NCBI RefSeq assembly: GCF_034366625.1
Contig: NZ_JAXMIH010000014.1
Coordinates: 310,001 to 374,000, forward strand
Length of the DNA: 64,000 nt
Source: Prosthecobacter sp.
GTDB lineage: Bacteria; Verrucomicrobiota; Verrucomicrobiia; Verrucomicrobiales; Verrucomicrobiaceae
Direction: 5' to 3'
How positions within the stretch are numbered: position 1 is the first letter of the stretch; each line of letters starts with the position of its first letter. Shown here in pieces: positions 1-10,907 of this stretch. The notes beneath the pieces are model-generated. The model saw only the letters and a program-made list of their open reading frames with translations, did not search any database and was not told the origin of the DNA. Position numbers and translations under genes: made by a program.

Positions 1-460
1 AGTCCTTCAAATCCAGATCCACCGCCAGCAGATCATTGATCGTGTTCTGATACTCAATGCGATTCAGCCGCCGCTGCACCACCTCACGCCCCGCACGATC
101 CGCCGTGATGAGCGCCGGTTTGATCACACCAAGCACCTGCTCCAGTTCCGCTTTTGCAGGCTGCACTTGCTTTGCTGGCGGCATCTCCCCTTTCGCCATG
201 CGGTCATGAATGCTCGTCCACAGATCCGTCTGCGCCCGGCCCGCCATGCCGTAGTCCACGAGTTCCAAATCCAGCCCACCTTTCTTCGTCTCCGCGTCAT
301 GACACTCCAGGCAGTGCTTGTCGAAAAAGGCGCCGGCCTGTTGTTTCAGCGTCAACACCGTATCAGCCGCCCACAAACTGCCTGCGCTGAGCATGCAGGC
401 CGTCAGCACCGCTTGGCGCATCGAAAAGAAGGGCAAAAGCCGCAGGGTGTCATCGTTCAT
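1..460 (-). CDS. PSCyt1/DUF1587-type c-type haem protein, C-terminus beyond left edge
   Basis: The open minus-strand frame encodes 153 residues before leaving the window. A hydrophobic export signal at residues 14-32 ends near an AWA-type cleavage site (SLWAA). It is followed by a CLECH haem-c motif at residues 50-54 and the MPP motif at 93-95 that closes PSCyt1 domains. From about residue 130 the sequence RRLNRIEYQNTINDLL is typical of the start of DUF1587, so the missing part probably carries DUF1592/DUF1588/DUF1585. Such proteins are exported, PVC-enriched and of unknown biochemistry, presumably redox-active through the haem. The start may be the ATG at 460 or the ATG at 421 (MRQAVLT), which would give a more compact signal peptide. 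Neither has a Shine-Dalgarno sequence. Confidence 0.85.
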   Translation of the reverse strand, partial: MNDDTLRLLPFFSMRQAVLTACMLSAGSLWAADTVLTLKQQAGAFFDKHCLECHDAETKKGGLDLELVDYGMAGRAQTDLWTSIHDRMAKGEMPPAKQVQPAKAELEQVLGVIKPALITADRAGREVVQRRLNRIEYQNTINDLLAVDLDLKD

Positions 461-517
461 CTGGCACACCGACTCTGCCGGGAGAATCGCCGCCTTCAAT
501 GATTTATGTCGTCACGA

Positions 518-2107
518 TCACAGGCCTCCTGGCAAGTCCGCTGCTTGGTGCTTGCGCAACGGTCCGCCGCTCCGCACCTCGGTCAGCTTGCCATCGCGAA
601 TCACCACGCCGCCGTTCACGATCACATCGCTGAAACCTTCGGCGTAATGATGGGGATCGTTGAAGGTGGAAGGATCGCTGACTTTGGCGGGATCGAAGAT
701 CACGATGTCGGCAAAGGCCCCCACTTTGAGCTGACCACGATCTTTAAGACGAAAGGTCTGCGCTGGCAGCGAGGTCATGCGCCGCACGGCTTCTTCGATG
801 GAGAGCAGCTTGAGCTCGCGCACATAACGGCTCAAAACACGGGCGTTGTTTCCATAACTGCGCGGATGTGGCACGTCCTCGCCGAGACGACGCGGACCGC
901 CGTCGCTGGCGATCATGGTGAGAGGATGCTTCATGAACGTCTGCAAATCCTTCTCGTCCATGCCATGGAAAACCGCGCCGGCACCGCCGCGTGCCTCGAT
1001 GTCGAGAATCAGCTCGATTTGATCTTCGAGCGTATCGGCACCACGCACTATCTTCGCGGCCTCGGGGATTGTTTTGCCATTGAGCGCCGGATCGGTTTTA
1101 AATTTGGCGATCACGGCATAGCCGTAGTCCTTGCGGCCCTGACGCTCGCGGATTTCGGCCATTTTGGCGATGATTTCGGCTTTTTGCTTCGGATCGGCGA
1201 TGCGGGCGAGGTAATCCTCGCGCACGCCTTCCAGCGCGCTGTCAGGAATCAACTGCCGCAGGCCTGTGCTGGAGGCGGTGTAGGCATATTGATCGTGCGT
1301 GATCTTCAATCCCTCGGCACGCGCCTTGTCGAGCACGGCGAGCACCTCGCCGGCCTTGCCCCAAGCGGTGGGGCCGGAGAGCTTGATGTGCGAGACTTCG
1401 CCGCGAATCCCGGCCTCACGCACGACGCGGATGAACTCGTCCAACGCGTCGAAGATCTTCACCGTTTCGTGCCGCATGTGGCTCACATAGATGCCGTCGT
1501 GCGCGGCGGCGACCTTCGCCAGGGCGATGATCTCGTCGGTTTTGGCAAAAGAGCCGGGCACATAGATCAAACCGGTGCTCAGGCCGACCGCGCCGTCTTT
1601 CATCGCTTGATCGACGATGGCTTTCATCGTCATGAGCTGCGCTTCGTCGGGCGCGCGAATGAAAATGCCGCCCATGCCTTCCTTGCGCACGGAATTGTGC
1701 CCGATGAGCGTGGCCACATTCAGCGCCACCTTCGCCTCCGCGATCTCCTGGAAGAACTTCGCCACATCCGTGCGCGAATGGCCGCAATTGCCGGTGATGA
1801 TGGTCGTCACGCCCATGCGCAGGAAATTCTCCGCCACGGGATTCTGGCAGATGTCCTCCGAATGCGTGTGAACGTCGATAAATCCCGGCGCGGCGACCTT
1901 GCCACCCGCGTCGATGACCGAGTCGGCCGTGCCGTCGATTTTTCCGACAGCTACGATTTTCCCGCCCTTCACCGCAATGCTGCCGCTCACCAGGGGTTTG
2001 CCACTGCCATCGGCGATTTGTGCATTCGTGATCAGGAGATCAAAATCCACCGCACAAGCTGCCTGGGTGAGCAGCAAAGCGGCAAACAGGAGCTGGCGCG
2101 GTTTCAT
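518..2107 (-). CDS. Exported N-acyl-D-amino-acid deacylase (D-aminoacylase family)
   Basis: The 529-residue protein belongs to the amidohydrolase family 3 D-aminoacylases, which remove the acyl group from N-acyl-D-amino acids or related N-acylated compounds. A Sec signal covers residues 1-19. The metal-site HTH lies at residues 80-82, followed by GNCG at 107-110 whose Cys is a zinc ligand in characterised D-aminoacylases. Further SHMRHE, HIKLSG and SDGGPR motifs carry the other expected His and Asp ligands. Length fits the family (about 480-530). The frame stays open to 2350, but the ATG at 2107 gives the signal peptide and avoids overlap with the divergent ddl, 61 bp away. Substrate is not predictable; some relatives act as dihydroorotase-like or prolidase-like enzymes. 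Confidence 0.85.
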   Translation of the reverse strand: MKPRQLLFAALLLTQAACAVDFDLLITNAQIADGSGKPLVSGSIAVKGGKIVAVGKIDGTADSVIDAGGKVAAPGFIDVHTHSEDICQNPVAENFLRMGVTTIITGNCGHSRTDVAKFFQEIAEAKVALNVATLIGHNSVRKEGMGGIFIRAPDEAQLMTMKAIVDQAMKDGAVGLSTGLIYVPGSFAKTDEIIALAKVAAAHDGIYVSHMRHETVKIFDALDEFIRVVREAGIRGEVSHIKLSGPTAWGKAGEVLAVLDKARAEGLKITHDQYAYTASSTGLRQLIPDSALEGVREDYLARIADPKQKAEIIAKMAEIRERQGRKDYGYAVIAKFKTDPALNGKTIPEAAKIVRGADTLEDQIELILDIEARGGAGAVFHGMDEKDLQTFMKHPLTMIASDGGPRRLGEDVPHPRSYGNNARVLSRYVRELKLLSIEEAVRRMTSLPAQTFRLKDRGQLKVGAFADIVIFDPAKVSDPSTFNDPHHYAEGFSDVIVNGGVVIRDGKLTEVRSGGPLRKHQAADLPGGL

Positions 2108-2168
2108 GACCCTAACTCTGGCAGGATTCCTTTGCCAATCCAGCCACCACATTCCATATCTGCGCACC

Positions 2169-3092
2169 ATGCTCGACCTCACGAACAAGAAGATCGCCCT
2201 CCTCATGGGCGGCCCAGGCTCCGAACGCAAAGTCTCGCTCAAGACCGCCGAAAGCGTCGCCGAGGCGCTGCGCAGCAAGGGGGCCATCATCACCGAGATC
2301 GACGTGACCGGCCCGGACTTCGAGGTTCCAGCGGACACCTTCATCGCCATGAATCTGATTCACGGCACTTTTGGCGAAGATGGCCAGATTCAGGCGATTC
2401 TGGAGCAGCGTGGCATCCGCTACACCGGCGCGGGCGTCGAAAGCAGCCGCGTAGCCTTCGACAAACTGCTGAGCAAGGAGCGTTTCACCGCCGCCGGGGC
2501 GCCCACGCCGCGTTCACAGACCTACCCGCTCGATGGCAGCCAGCCGCTCGCAATTGGGTTCCCGCTCGTGGTCAAACCGCCGCGTGAAGGTTCCAGCGTG
2601 GGTGTCCATATCTGCCATCATCAAGCCGAGTTTGATGCCGCCATTGAAGACGCGAAGAAATTCGGCAAAGAGACGCTCATCGAGGACTACGTGGCTGGCA
2701 AAGAACTCACCATCGGCATTCTCGGCGATCAGGTGCTGCCCATCATCCACATCGAGCCGGTCGAAGGCTTCTACGACATCAACAACAAGTACCCGTGGAT
2801 GGGCGGCACCGGCAAAACGAACTACCACTGCCCGGCCAACCTCAGCCCCGAGGTGACGAAAGCAGTGCAGGACGCCGCTTTGAAAGCCTTCCGCTCCTGC
2901 AGCACCGAAGTCTATGGCCGCGTCGATGTCATGCTGCGCGACAGCGATCAAGCCCCCTTCGTGCTCGAGATCAACACCATCCCCGGCATGACGAGCAGCA
3001 GCCTGCTGCCCAAGGCAGCGAAGGCCGTGGGCATCGAGTTTCCTGATCTTTGCGCAAAGATCATCGAACTGTCGCTTGCCGCACGGCCTTGA
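2169..3092 (+). CDS. ddl: D-alanine--D-alanine ligase
   Basis: The 307-residue cytoplasmic ATP-grasp enzyme joins two D-alanines for peptidoglycan precursor synthesis. Visible Ddl motifs include GGPGSERKVSLKTA near residues 14-27, HGTFGEDGQIQ at 65-75, the ATP-grasp segment VVKPPREGSSVGV at 134-146, YPWMGG in the omega-loop region, and the magnesium/substrate motif LEINTIPGMTSSSLLP near the C-terminus. Length matches the compact bacterial Ddl class (about 300-310). The start at 2169 is chosen because it begins directly at the first beta strand and leaves a short divergent gap to the D-aminoacylase. The next gene converges on it from the minus strand. Identity is secure. Confidence 0.95.
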   Translation: MLDLTNKKIALLMGGPGSERKVSLKTAESVAEALRSKGAIITEIDVTGPDFEVPADTFIAMNLIHGTFGEDGQIQAILEQRGIRYTGAGVESSRVAFDKLLSKERFTAAGAPTPRSQTYPLDGSQPLAIGFPLVVKPPREGSSVGVHICHHQAEFDAAIEDAKKFGKETLIEDYVAGKELTIGILGDQVLPIIHIEPVEGFYDINNKYPWMGGTGKTNYHCPANLSPEVTKAVQDAALKAFRSCSTEVYGRVDVMLRDSDQAPFVLEINTIPGMTSSSLLPKAAKAVGIEFPDLCAKIIELSLAARP

Positions 3093-3099
3093 ACCAACA

Positions 3100-4266
3100 T
3101 CACACGGTCCTGTTTCTGCGGCTGGCGAGAATGAGCACGGCGGCCACGATGCCGAGCGCGGCATTCAGCGTCCAGAGAATCGTTGGGTGGTGATCATACA
3201 GCGGCATGCCCAGCGCGGAGCTAGCCGTGTTCCCCGCACACCATGCGAAGCTGAGAAAGCCGACGTAGCGACCGCGCATGTCATCGGGCGCGAGGCTGGC
3301 CGAGTAAGCCTGCTGACGCGAAAACGCAGACATCTCACCGATCGTGAACACGACCATCATCAGCACGAACGCGGAGAGCGATCCGCTGACGAGAAACGTG
3401 AGGAAACTGGCCCCCATGAGGATGTAACCGAGCGCCATCACCTGCTTCACTGGCCATTGGCGCAATCCGGCGGCCAGCGGCACTTCAAAGAGGCAGATCA
3501 TCACGCCGTTCATGGCCAGCACGAGACCGCAGAGATGCAGCGAGAGACCGTTGCGCTCGAAGTGCAGCGGAAACGTCGTGTTCGTCTGCCGGAAGATCCA
3601 GGCGACGCACACGCAGGCTCCAAACAAAGCGAGAAACGGCTTGTTGGCCCGGATCGACTGCCACGCATGATTCCAGCCGGCATGCTCACGCGCCGTCTGG
3701 CGTCCACGTGGCAGAAACAGCCAGGCGATGATGCCAAACACGACCGACGTGGCCGCATCGACCATGAACAGCCAGAAGAACGAATGCTCAGCGAGGAAAC
3801 CCGCCGTCGCCGGGCCGAGCGACCACGCCAGATTCACCGCGAACCTTTGCACGGCAAAAGCGATGACGCGGTGCTCCGGCGGCACGATGTCCTGCACCAG
3901 CGCCGCGCTAGCCGGACTCCCGGCCTCGGTGATCGCTCCTGTGATGAAGGCCAGCAGCGCCAGCATGCGCCAGTCAACGGCCTGCGACATGCAGAGCATG
4001 CAGACGGCTCCTGCGAGCGACGACACGGCCATCGTGATGTTCCGACCCAGCCGGTCGGCCATCCAGCCGCCGATCCAGGCGGCGGCGAAACCGCCGAGCG
4101 AGTAGGCTGCCACAGCCAGGCCGGCCTGCGCGGCGGTGTTGCCATTCCGGGTGATGAACAGCGTCAGGAACGGCACGACGAAAACGCCGAACCGGTTGAC
4201 GAACGTGGCTCCTACGAGAACCCAGAAGGGCCGTGGCAGGAGATGAAGTTGGGAAAACAAAGACAT
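3100..4266 (-). CDS. MFS transporter, multidrug-efflux type
   Basis: The 388-residue protein is almost entirely hydrophobic, with roughly eleven to twelve predicted membrane helices. The major-facilitator signature GGWMADRLGR lies in the loop after helix 2 (about residues 65-75). The N-terminus (LPRPFWVLVGATFVNRFG) resembles sugar or drug efflux MFS proteins such as YdeE/MdtH-like members. Substrate cannot be inferred. It ends 7 bp from the end of ddl (convergent). It lies downstream of gap on the same strand, but a strong terminator between them suggests independent expression. Confidence 0.85.
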   Translation of the reverse strand: MSLFSQLHLLPRPFWVLVGATFVNRFGVFVVPFLTLFITRNGNTAAQAGLAVAAYSLGGFAAAWIGGWMADRLGRNITMAVSSLAGAVCMLCMSQAVDWRMLALLAFITGAITEAGSPASAALVQDIVPPEHRVIAFAVQRFAVNLAWSLGPATAGFLAEHSFFWLFMVDAATSVVFGIIAWLFLPRGRQTAREHAGWNHAWQSIRANKPFLALFGACVCVAWIFRQTNTTFPLHFERNGLSLHLCGLVLAMNGVMICLFEVPLAAGLRQWPVKQVMALGYILMGASFLTFLVSGSLSAFVLMMVVFTIGEMSAFSRQQAYSASLAPDDMRGRYVGFLSFAWCAGNTASSALGMPLYDHHPTILWTLNAALGIVAAVLILASRRNRTV

Positions 4267-4321
4267 GGTTGGAAACAGAAAAAGAGGTTCATGGAAAGTT
4301 GGAAGATGAGCTGGAACGCAA

Positions 4322-4351
4322 AACGGGCCGGCTCGTGTGAGCCGGCCCGTT
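4322..4351 (-). terminator. Rho-independent terminator of gap
   Basis: A perfect 13-bp inverted repeat (aacgggccggctc / gagccggcccgtt) with a 4-nt loop lies 33 bp downstream of the gap stop codon. On the minus strand the stem runs directly into a short T-run (GTTTTG). The structure would separate gap from the MFS gene behind it. Confidence 0.85.
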
Positions 4352-4384
4352 GAAGGCTTGAAAGGTTGCTGTGTTCGTTTCGGA

Positions 4385-5498
<1,114 letters not shown>

Positions 5499-5572
5499 CC
5501 ACCGAGGCAGCAGGTTTCGGGCCGCTTGGATGACTGGTTGCGGGGGCCGCTGCACATCTTAATGATGTACGA

Positions 5573-5881
5573 ATGGCATCCAAAAAAGCCCCCGACCTCA
5601 CCCTACGCCTCCGCGAAAATGCCTGGATCGGCGACGCCGTGCTCGAACTCTATGTGCGCAGCCATATTCTGCGCCAACAGGGCAAAGTCGATGCCGAGAT
5701 GAAGACCCGCTTCACCTGCAATCAGTTCCTCTCCTGCCACGGCAATCCCACCGCCGTCGAGGCCGACATCGGCGTCATCTACCAGCGTGAAGGTCTCGAA
5801 GCCGCCTTCACCTGGATTCGCGACGCCTTGGAGCCGCTTTTCGTGAAGCAAGAGGCGAAGCGAGCGCGGAAAGGTTTGTAG
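5573..5881 (+). CDS. Small RNase III-domain protein (Mini-III-like)
   Basis: The 102-residue cytoplasmic protein contains ENAWIGDAVLELYVRSHIL near residues 15-33. This corresponds to the first conserved helix of the RNase III fold as found in Mini-ribonuclease 3 (IGDAVYELYVR). The second conserved block appears as EADIGVIYQREGLEAAFTWI around residues 61-80, where the family has an E-A-x-x-G-x-x-Y helix. It has no double-stranded RNA-binding domain, as in Mini-III, which trims 23S rRNA ends in Bacillus. Family membership is recognised by motif only, and the function here is inference. Its TAG stop codon is formed by the first bases of a palindromic repeat. Confidence 0.65.
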   Translation: MASKKAPDLTLRLRENAWIGDAVLELYVRSHILRQQGKVDAEMKTRFTCNQFLSCHGNPTAVEADIGVIYQREGLEAAFTWIRDALEPLFVKQEAKRARKGL

Positions 5882-5938
5882 TTCGGGCTTTAGCCCGTTT
5901 CGATCGCTTCCCAAACACGGGCTAAAGCCCGAACTACA
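5877..5938. repeat. REP-like inverted repeat pair between convergent genes; likely bidirectional terminator
   Basis: Two 22-bp arms, 5877-5898 and 5917-5938, are exact reverse complements separated by 18 bp. Each arm itself contains a small hairpin (cgggct tt agcccg). The left arm supplies the stop codon TAG (5879-5881) of the RNase III-like gene. The right arm supplies the stop codon TAG (5934-5936) of the FAD oxidoreductase. The arrangement resembles paired REP elements and could terminate both convergent transcripts. Confidence 0.85.
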
Positions 5939-7349
5939 AGCGAATCGCTTTCAGCTTCGCCTCGCCCTCGCTCCATGGCACCTCATGCGGCAGACGTTTC
6001 GTCACCGCCGCAATCGCAGCCGTCACGCCAGCCGCCTCACCCATCGCCACGGAGTTGCCGGTCACGCGATAACTCGCATGCGCGATGAAATCGCCGCTGA
6101 TATTGCGCCCGGCCATCATCAAGCCATCCACATCCTTTGCGATCAGCGCCCGCAGCGGCACATCATACGGCTTCACTTTGATGCCTGCGTTGCTGTAAGC
6201 CGCCGTCTTGTTCGCTTCCTTGCTCAGCGCGTGGATGTCCACCGGGAAAGTCGGGCGCACGACCGCATCGTCATAGCGAGCACCAGCGATGAGATCATCT
6301 TTGTTCACGGTGTAACGTCCCGCGATGCGACGCCCGTCGCGCACGCCGATCTGTTCGGCGGTGGCGGCGATTTGCAGGCCCTCCCACGGCCCGCCGAGCT
6401 TGCGCAGGCCGTTCACGATCTTGTGCAGCTCCGCGCGGGCCTGCACGGTGGCCTCGGTGATCTTCGCGGCATCGAAACACGGCACACCGTATTGATGATT
6501 CATCATCACCAGCAGCAGATTGTCCCGCACCTGCCACAGCGTCGGCTTCGAATACGATGGGAAATGCTCCCCGCGCTGGATCTCCTTCAAAAACACGTCT
6601 TTGGCTATGCCATCGGCCCTGCTGGGATCGGAGCCATGGATGAAGGGCTGCAACGCCGCCACATCCTTGCAAACCAGCAGCGCATTGAGCGACATCGGCT
6701 GGCAGGGACACGAATCAGACTCGCCATACTCAAACGCACAGCCCGCCAGCGCCCCGAGATCGCCATCGCCCGTCGTGTCGATGAAAACAGGCGCCCGCCA
6801 CGCCTGCCGCCCCGACTTCGACTCCGTCACGATCGTCGTGAGTCGCTTCCCCTCGCGATAAGCGGCGCTCACCCGCGTGTGGAGCTGAAATTTCACACCC
6901 GCCTCCACAAACATCTCCTCCAGCAGCAGCTTCATGCCCTCCGGCTCATAGACCACGTTGCCCTTGCTCGTGCCGCGCCGCATGTCGCGCTCGTCGAGAC
7001 GCTTCAGCAGTTCTTGATTGAAGCCCGGCTTGTCGAAATCCAGCAAGTAGCCCAGCAATCCCGCCGTCCACACGCCGCCAAGACAGCCACGCCATTCAAA
7101 TACCCGCACCTTCGCCCCGGCACGCGCCGCCGTGATCGCAGCCGCAATGCCTGCCGGTCCCGCGCCGCACACGATCACATCCGCATCCTGCACCAGCGGC
7201 AAATCGCGTGCTTCTTCATGAAACTGACCCGCGATGGCCTTCTCCACCTCCGCCGCGTTCATCACGCCCGGCGTGACCAGCGCCCCGGAAAATGCGGCGC
7301 GTAGGAAGGAACGGCGTTTCAGGTCGTTGGAAGTGGCTGGAGTGTCCAT
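5934..7349 (-). CDS. Tat-exported FAD-dependent oxidoreductase
   Basis: The 471-residue protein starts with a twin-arginine signal (KRRSFLRAAF, residues 11-20) and then an FAD-binding Rossmann motif CGAGPAGIAAAI at residues 61-72. It resembles the FAD_oxidored (PF12831) family. Its C-terminal part (DGLMMAGRNISGDFIAHASYRVTGN followed by MGEAAG) fits the second FAD contact of that family. Members are associated with exported oxidation of unknown, often carbohydrate-related substrates. The frame extends to an ATG at 7388, but 7349 gives a compact Tat signal and leaves 49 bp to the divergent PSCyt2-PSD1 gene. The stop codon lies inside a palindromic repeat. Confidence 0.8.
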   Translation of the reverse strand: MDTPATSNDLKRRSFLRAAFSGALVTPGVMNAAEVEKAIAGQFHEEARDLPLVQDADVIVCGAGPAGIAAAITAARAGAKVRVFEWRGCLGGVWTAGLLGYLLDFDKPGFNQELLKRLDERDMRRGTSKGNVVYEPEGMKLLLEEMFVEAGVKFQLHTRVSAAYREGKRLTTIVTESKSGRQAWRAPVFIDTTGDGDLGALAGCAFEYGESDSCPCQPMSLNALLVCKDVAALQPFIHGSDPSRADGIAKDVFLKEIQRGEHFPSYSKPTLWQVRDNLLLVMMNHQYGVPCFDAAKITEATVQARAELHKIVNGLRKLGGPWEGLQIAATAEQIGVRDGRRIAGRYTVNKDDLIAGARYDDAVVRPTFPVDIHALSKEANKTAAYSNAGIKVKPYDVPLRALIAKDVDGLMMAGRNISGDFIAHASYRVTGNSVAMGEAAGVTAAIAAVTKRLPHEVPWSEGEAKLKAIRL

Positions 7350-7398
7350 GGTGAAAAGAGTCTGGCTCAAGACGCCGTTGGACGCCATTCTTTATCCG

Positions 7399-9329
<1,931 letters not shown>

Positions 9330-9333
<4 letters not shown>

Positions 9334-9941
9334 AGCGCTATCACGTCCGCTCAAGCGCCAGTTCCATCCTCGATTGGTCCCAGGCCGAAGCTCTGACCGA
9401 TTTTACCTTCGCGTGGGAAGACCGTGCCGCGCCCAAAACCGAGTTTCGTGCGCTCTGGGATGAAACCCACGTTCATTTCCGCTTCGACTGCCAGGATGAA
9501 GATCTCGTGCTCCCCGATGGCCCTACAGCCAAGGATCGCGTGATCGACTCGGATCGCGTGGAGATCTTCTTCGCGCCGGATTTGAGTCTGAAGCCGTATT
9601 TTTGCCTCGAAATGTCTCCGCGCGGCGATGTGCTGGCCTATGAGGCCAATTTCTACCGCGAGATGAACTGGAACTGGAGATGTGAGGGTCTGCAAATCGA
9701 CGCCAAAATCGACAACAACCACTACACCGTCACAGGCAGTCTGCCACTCGATACCCTGCGTGAACTCAACGTCCTCAAGGCCGGCTCCAACGAGATCCAT
9801 GCCGGCATTTACCGTGCCGAGTTCTCTCACAAACCCGACAGCACCATTCATTCCGGCTGGATGCCCTGGGTGAATCCGCAAACGGAGCGCCCCGACTTCC
9901 ATGTGCCGTCATCGTTCGGTGTGTTGGAACTGATCATCTGA
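9330..9941 (+). CDS. CBM9-like carbohydrate-binding domain protein
   Basis: The 203-residue protein has features of a family 9 carbohydrate-binding module: an early beta strand with FRALWDETHVHFRFDCQDED (about residues 40-60), DRVEIFF and YFCLEMSPRGDVLAYEANF, then YTVTGSLPLDTL and a final GVLELI strand. No signal peptide is evident, so its location is uncertain. Its start codon overlaps the stop of the PSCyt2-PSD1 gene (ATGA, 9330-9333), which points to coupled expression and a shared task, perhaps substrate binding. Assignment rests on motif pattern only. Confidence 0.65.
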
Positions 9942-9960
9942 CCACACCCGCACAACGGTT

Positions 9961-10899
9961 TCACGCCGTCTCCGGCATGAAGGTGGGGAAGACGATGCCT
10001 TGGGCGGATGAAACGGGCGCGGTGGATTGCGCGACATGGAGTTCGACATTGCGTGCGCCCCAAGAATAAGCCGTGCGCACGAGATTCGCAGCAGCGCAGG
10101 GCAGGAGAAAGACCAAGGTCTTGCCACGCAGACCATCAAGCGCACGCCAGAGCAGCGCGGCGGCCATTTCTTCATCCGCGGCGACACCGGGGCCGATCAT
10201 GCTGAAGGACGGATGCGTGCTCATGGCGAGGAACCCGTTCAACGAGCCGTCTTCCCGCTCCGAAACAAGCACGCGCCACGATCCGACTTTGTTTTGCAGG
10301 AAGAAGGCGAAGTCCTTCTCGCGTCGGATGCCTTGCTGTGAGTGCTCAAAGTCGGCGATGCTCTCGGCTTCGTCGGATCGAGCTTCACGCACGCGAGTCG
10401 ATCCCGTTGGTTCGGGAGAAGTCATGCCGTCCTCCGGCACGGTGATGAGCATATCCTGAAAAATCGCGCCGGGCGCGAATCCAAGCCGCGTGTAGAGCGA
10501 GAACGAATCGAGATTCAGCAGGCTGGACACCAGACGCGCCGGTTTGCCGAGATTGCGGGCTTTTTCGAGCACTGCGGCCATCATCTGCTTCGCGATGCCG
10601 CGTCCGCCTGCTTCTGGCGCCGTCGCCACGATGCCGATGGCGACGTGCGTCTCGCGTTCATGTGAGAAACATACGCCGAGCACTTCGCCGGTCTGCGTGT
10701 CACGCGCGGTGACGGCTTCGCCGGGATCTAGAGCCTCATACACCTCCGGAAAGAGCAGAAACGGCTCGTGGCTGTCGCCGAACTTCGCACCCTGACGGAG
10801 GCGGCTTTCATACCACTGCACCAACGAGCGATGTAGCAATTTGGCGACGGCTTCGTGATCCGCAGCGCTGAGCGGGCCGAATGAAATGGAGAAGGACAT
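9961..10899 (-). CDS. GNAT-family N-acetyltransferase, probably tandem-domain
   Basis: The 312-residue cytoplasmic protein carries a clear acetyl-CoA binding motif near residues 88-112 (VATAPEAGGRGIAKQMM), followed by LDSFSLYTRLGF, which is the usual GNAT beta6-alpha4 region. The C-terminal 140 residues may form a second, degenerate GNAT fold (NKVGSWRVLVSEREDGSLNGFLA). Substrate is unknown. It lies 8 bp downstream of the Gfo/Idh/MocA gene on the same strand and could be co-transcribed with it. Confidence 0.75.
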   Translation of the reverse strand: MSFSISFGPLSAADHEAVAKLLHRSLVQWYESRLRQGAKFGDSHEPFLLFPEVYEALDPGEAVTARDTQTGEVLGVCFSHERETHVAIGIVATAPEAGGRGIAKQMMAAVLEKARNLGKPARLVSSLLNLDSFSLYTRLGFAPGAIFQDMLITVPEDGMTSPEPTGSTRVREARSDEAESIADFEHSQQGIRREKDFAFFLQNKVGSWRVLVSEREDGSLNGFLAMSTHPSFSMIGPGVAADEEMAAALLWRALDGLRGKTLVFLLPCAAANLVRTAYSWGARNVELHVAQSTAPVSSAQGIVFPTFMPETA

Positions 10900-10907
10900 G
10901 GCAGTGA

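Noticed and set aside
2108..2350. N-terminal extension of the D-aminoacylase reading frame into ddl
   Set aside because: It would overlap ddl on the opposite strand, carries no domain, and the internal ATG at 2107 begins a proper signal peptide.
506..2587. 693-codon plus-strand open frame opposite the D-aminoacylase
   Set aside because: It is the antisense shadow of two well-supported genes, with His/Arg/Ala-rich sequence and no motif; such shadows are common at this GC content.
3076..4353. 425-codon plus-strand frame opposite the MFS gene
   Set aside because: Low-complexity Arg/His/Gln-rich translation, no domain, and it lies over a clear transporter gene.
5877..5938. CRISPR-like or integration-site interpretation of the inverted repeat
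   Set aside because: There are only two arms in inverted orientation with one spacer and no integrase or Cas gene in the window.
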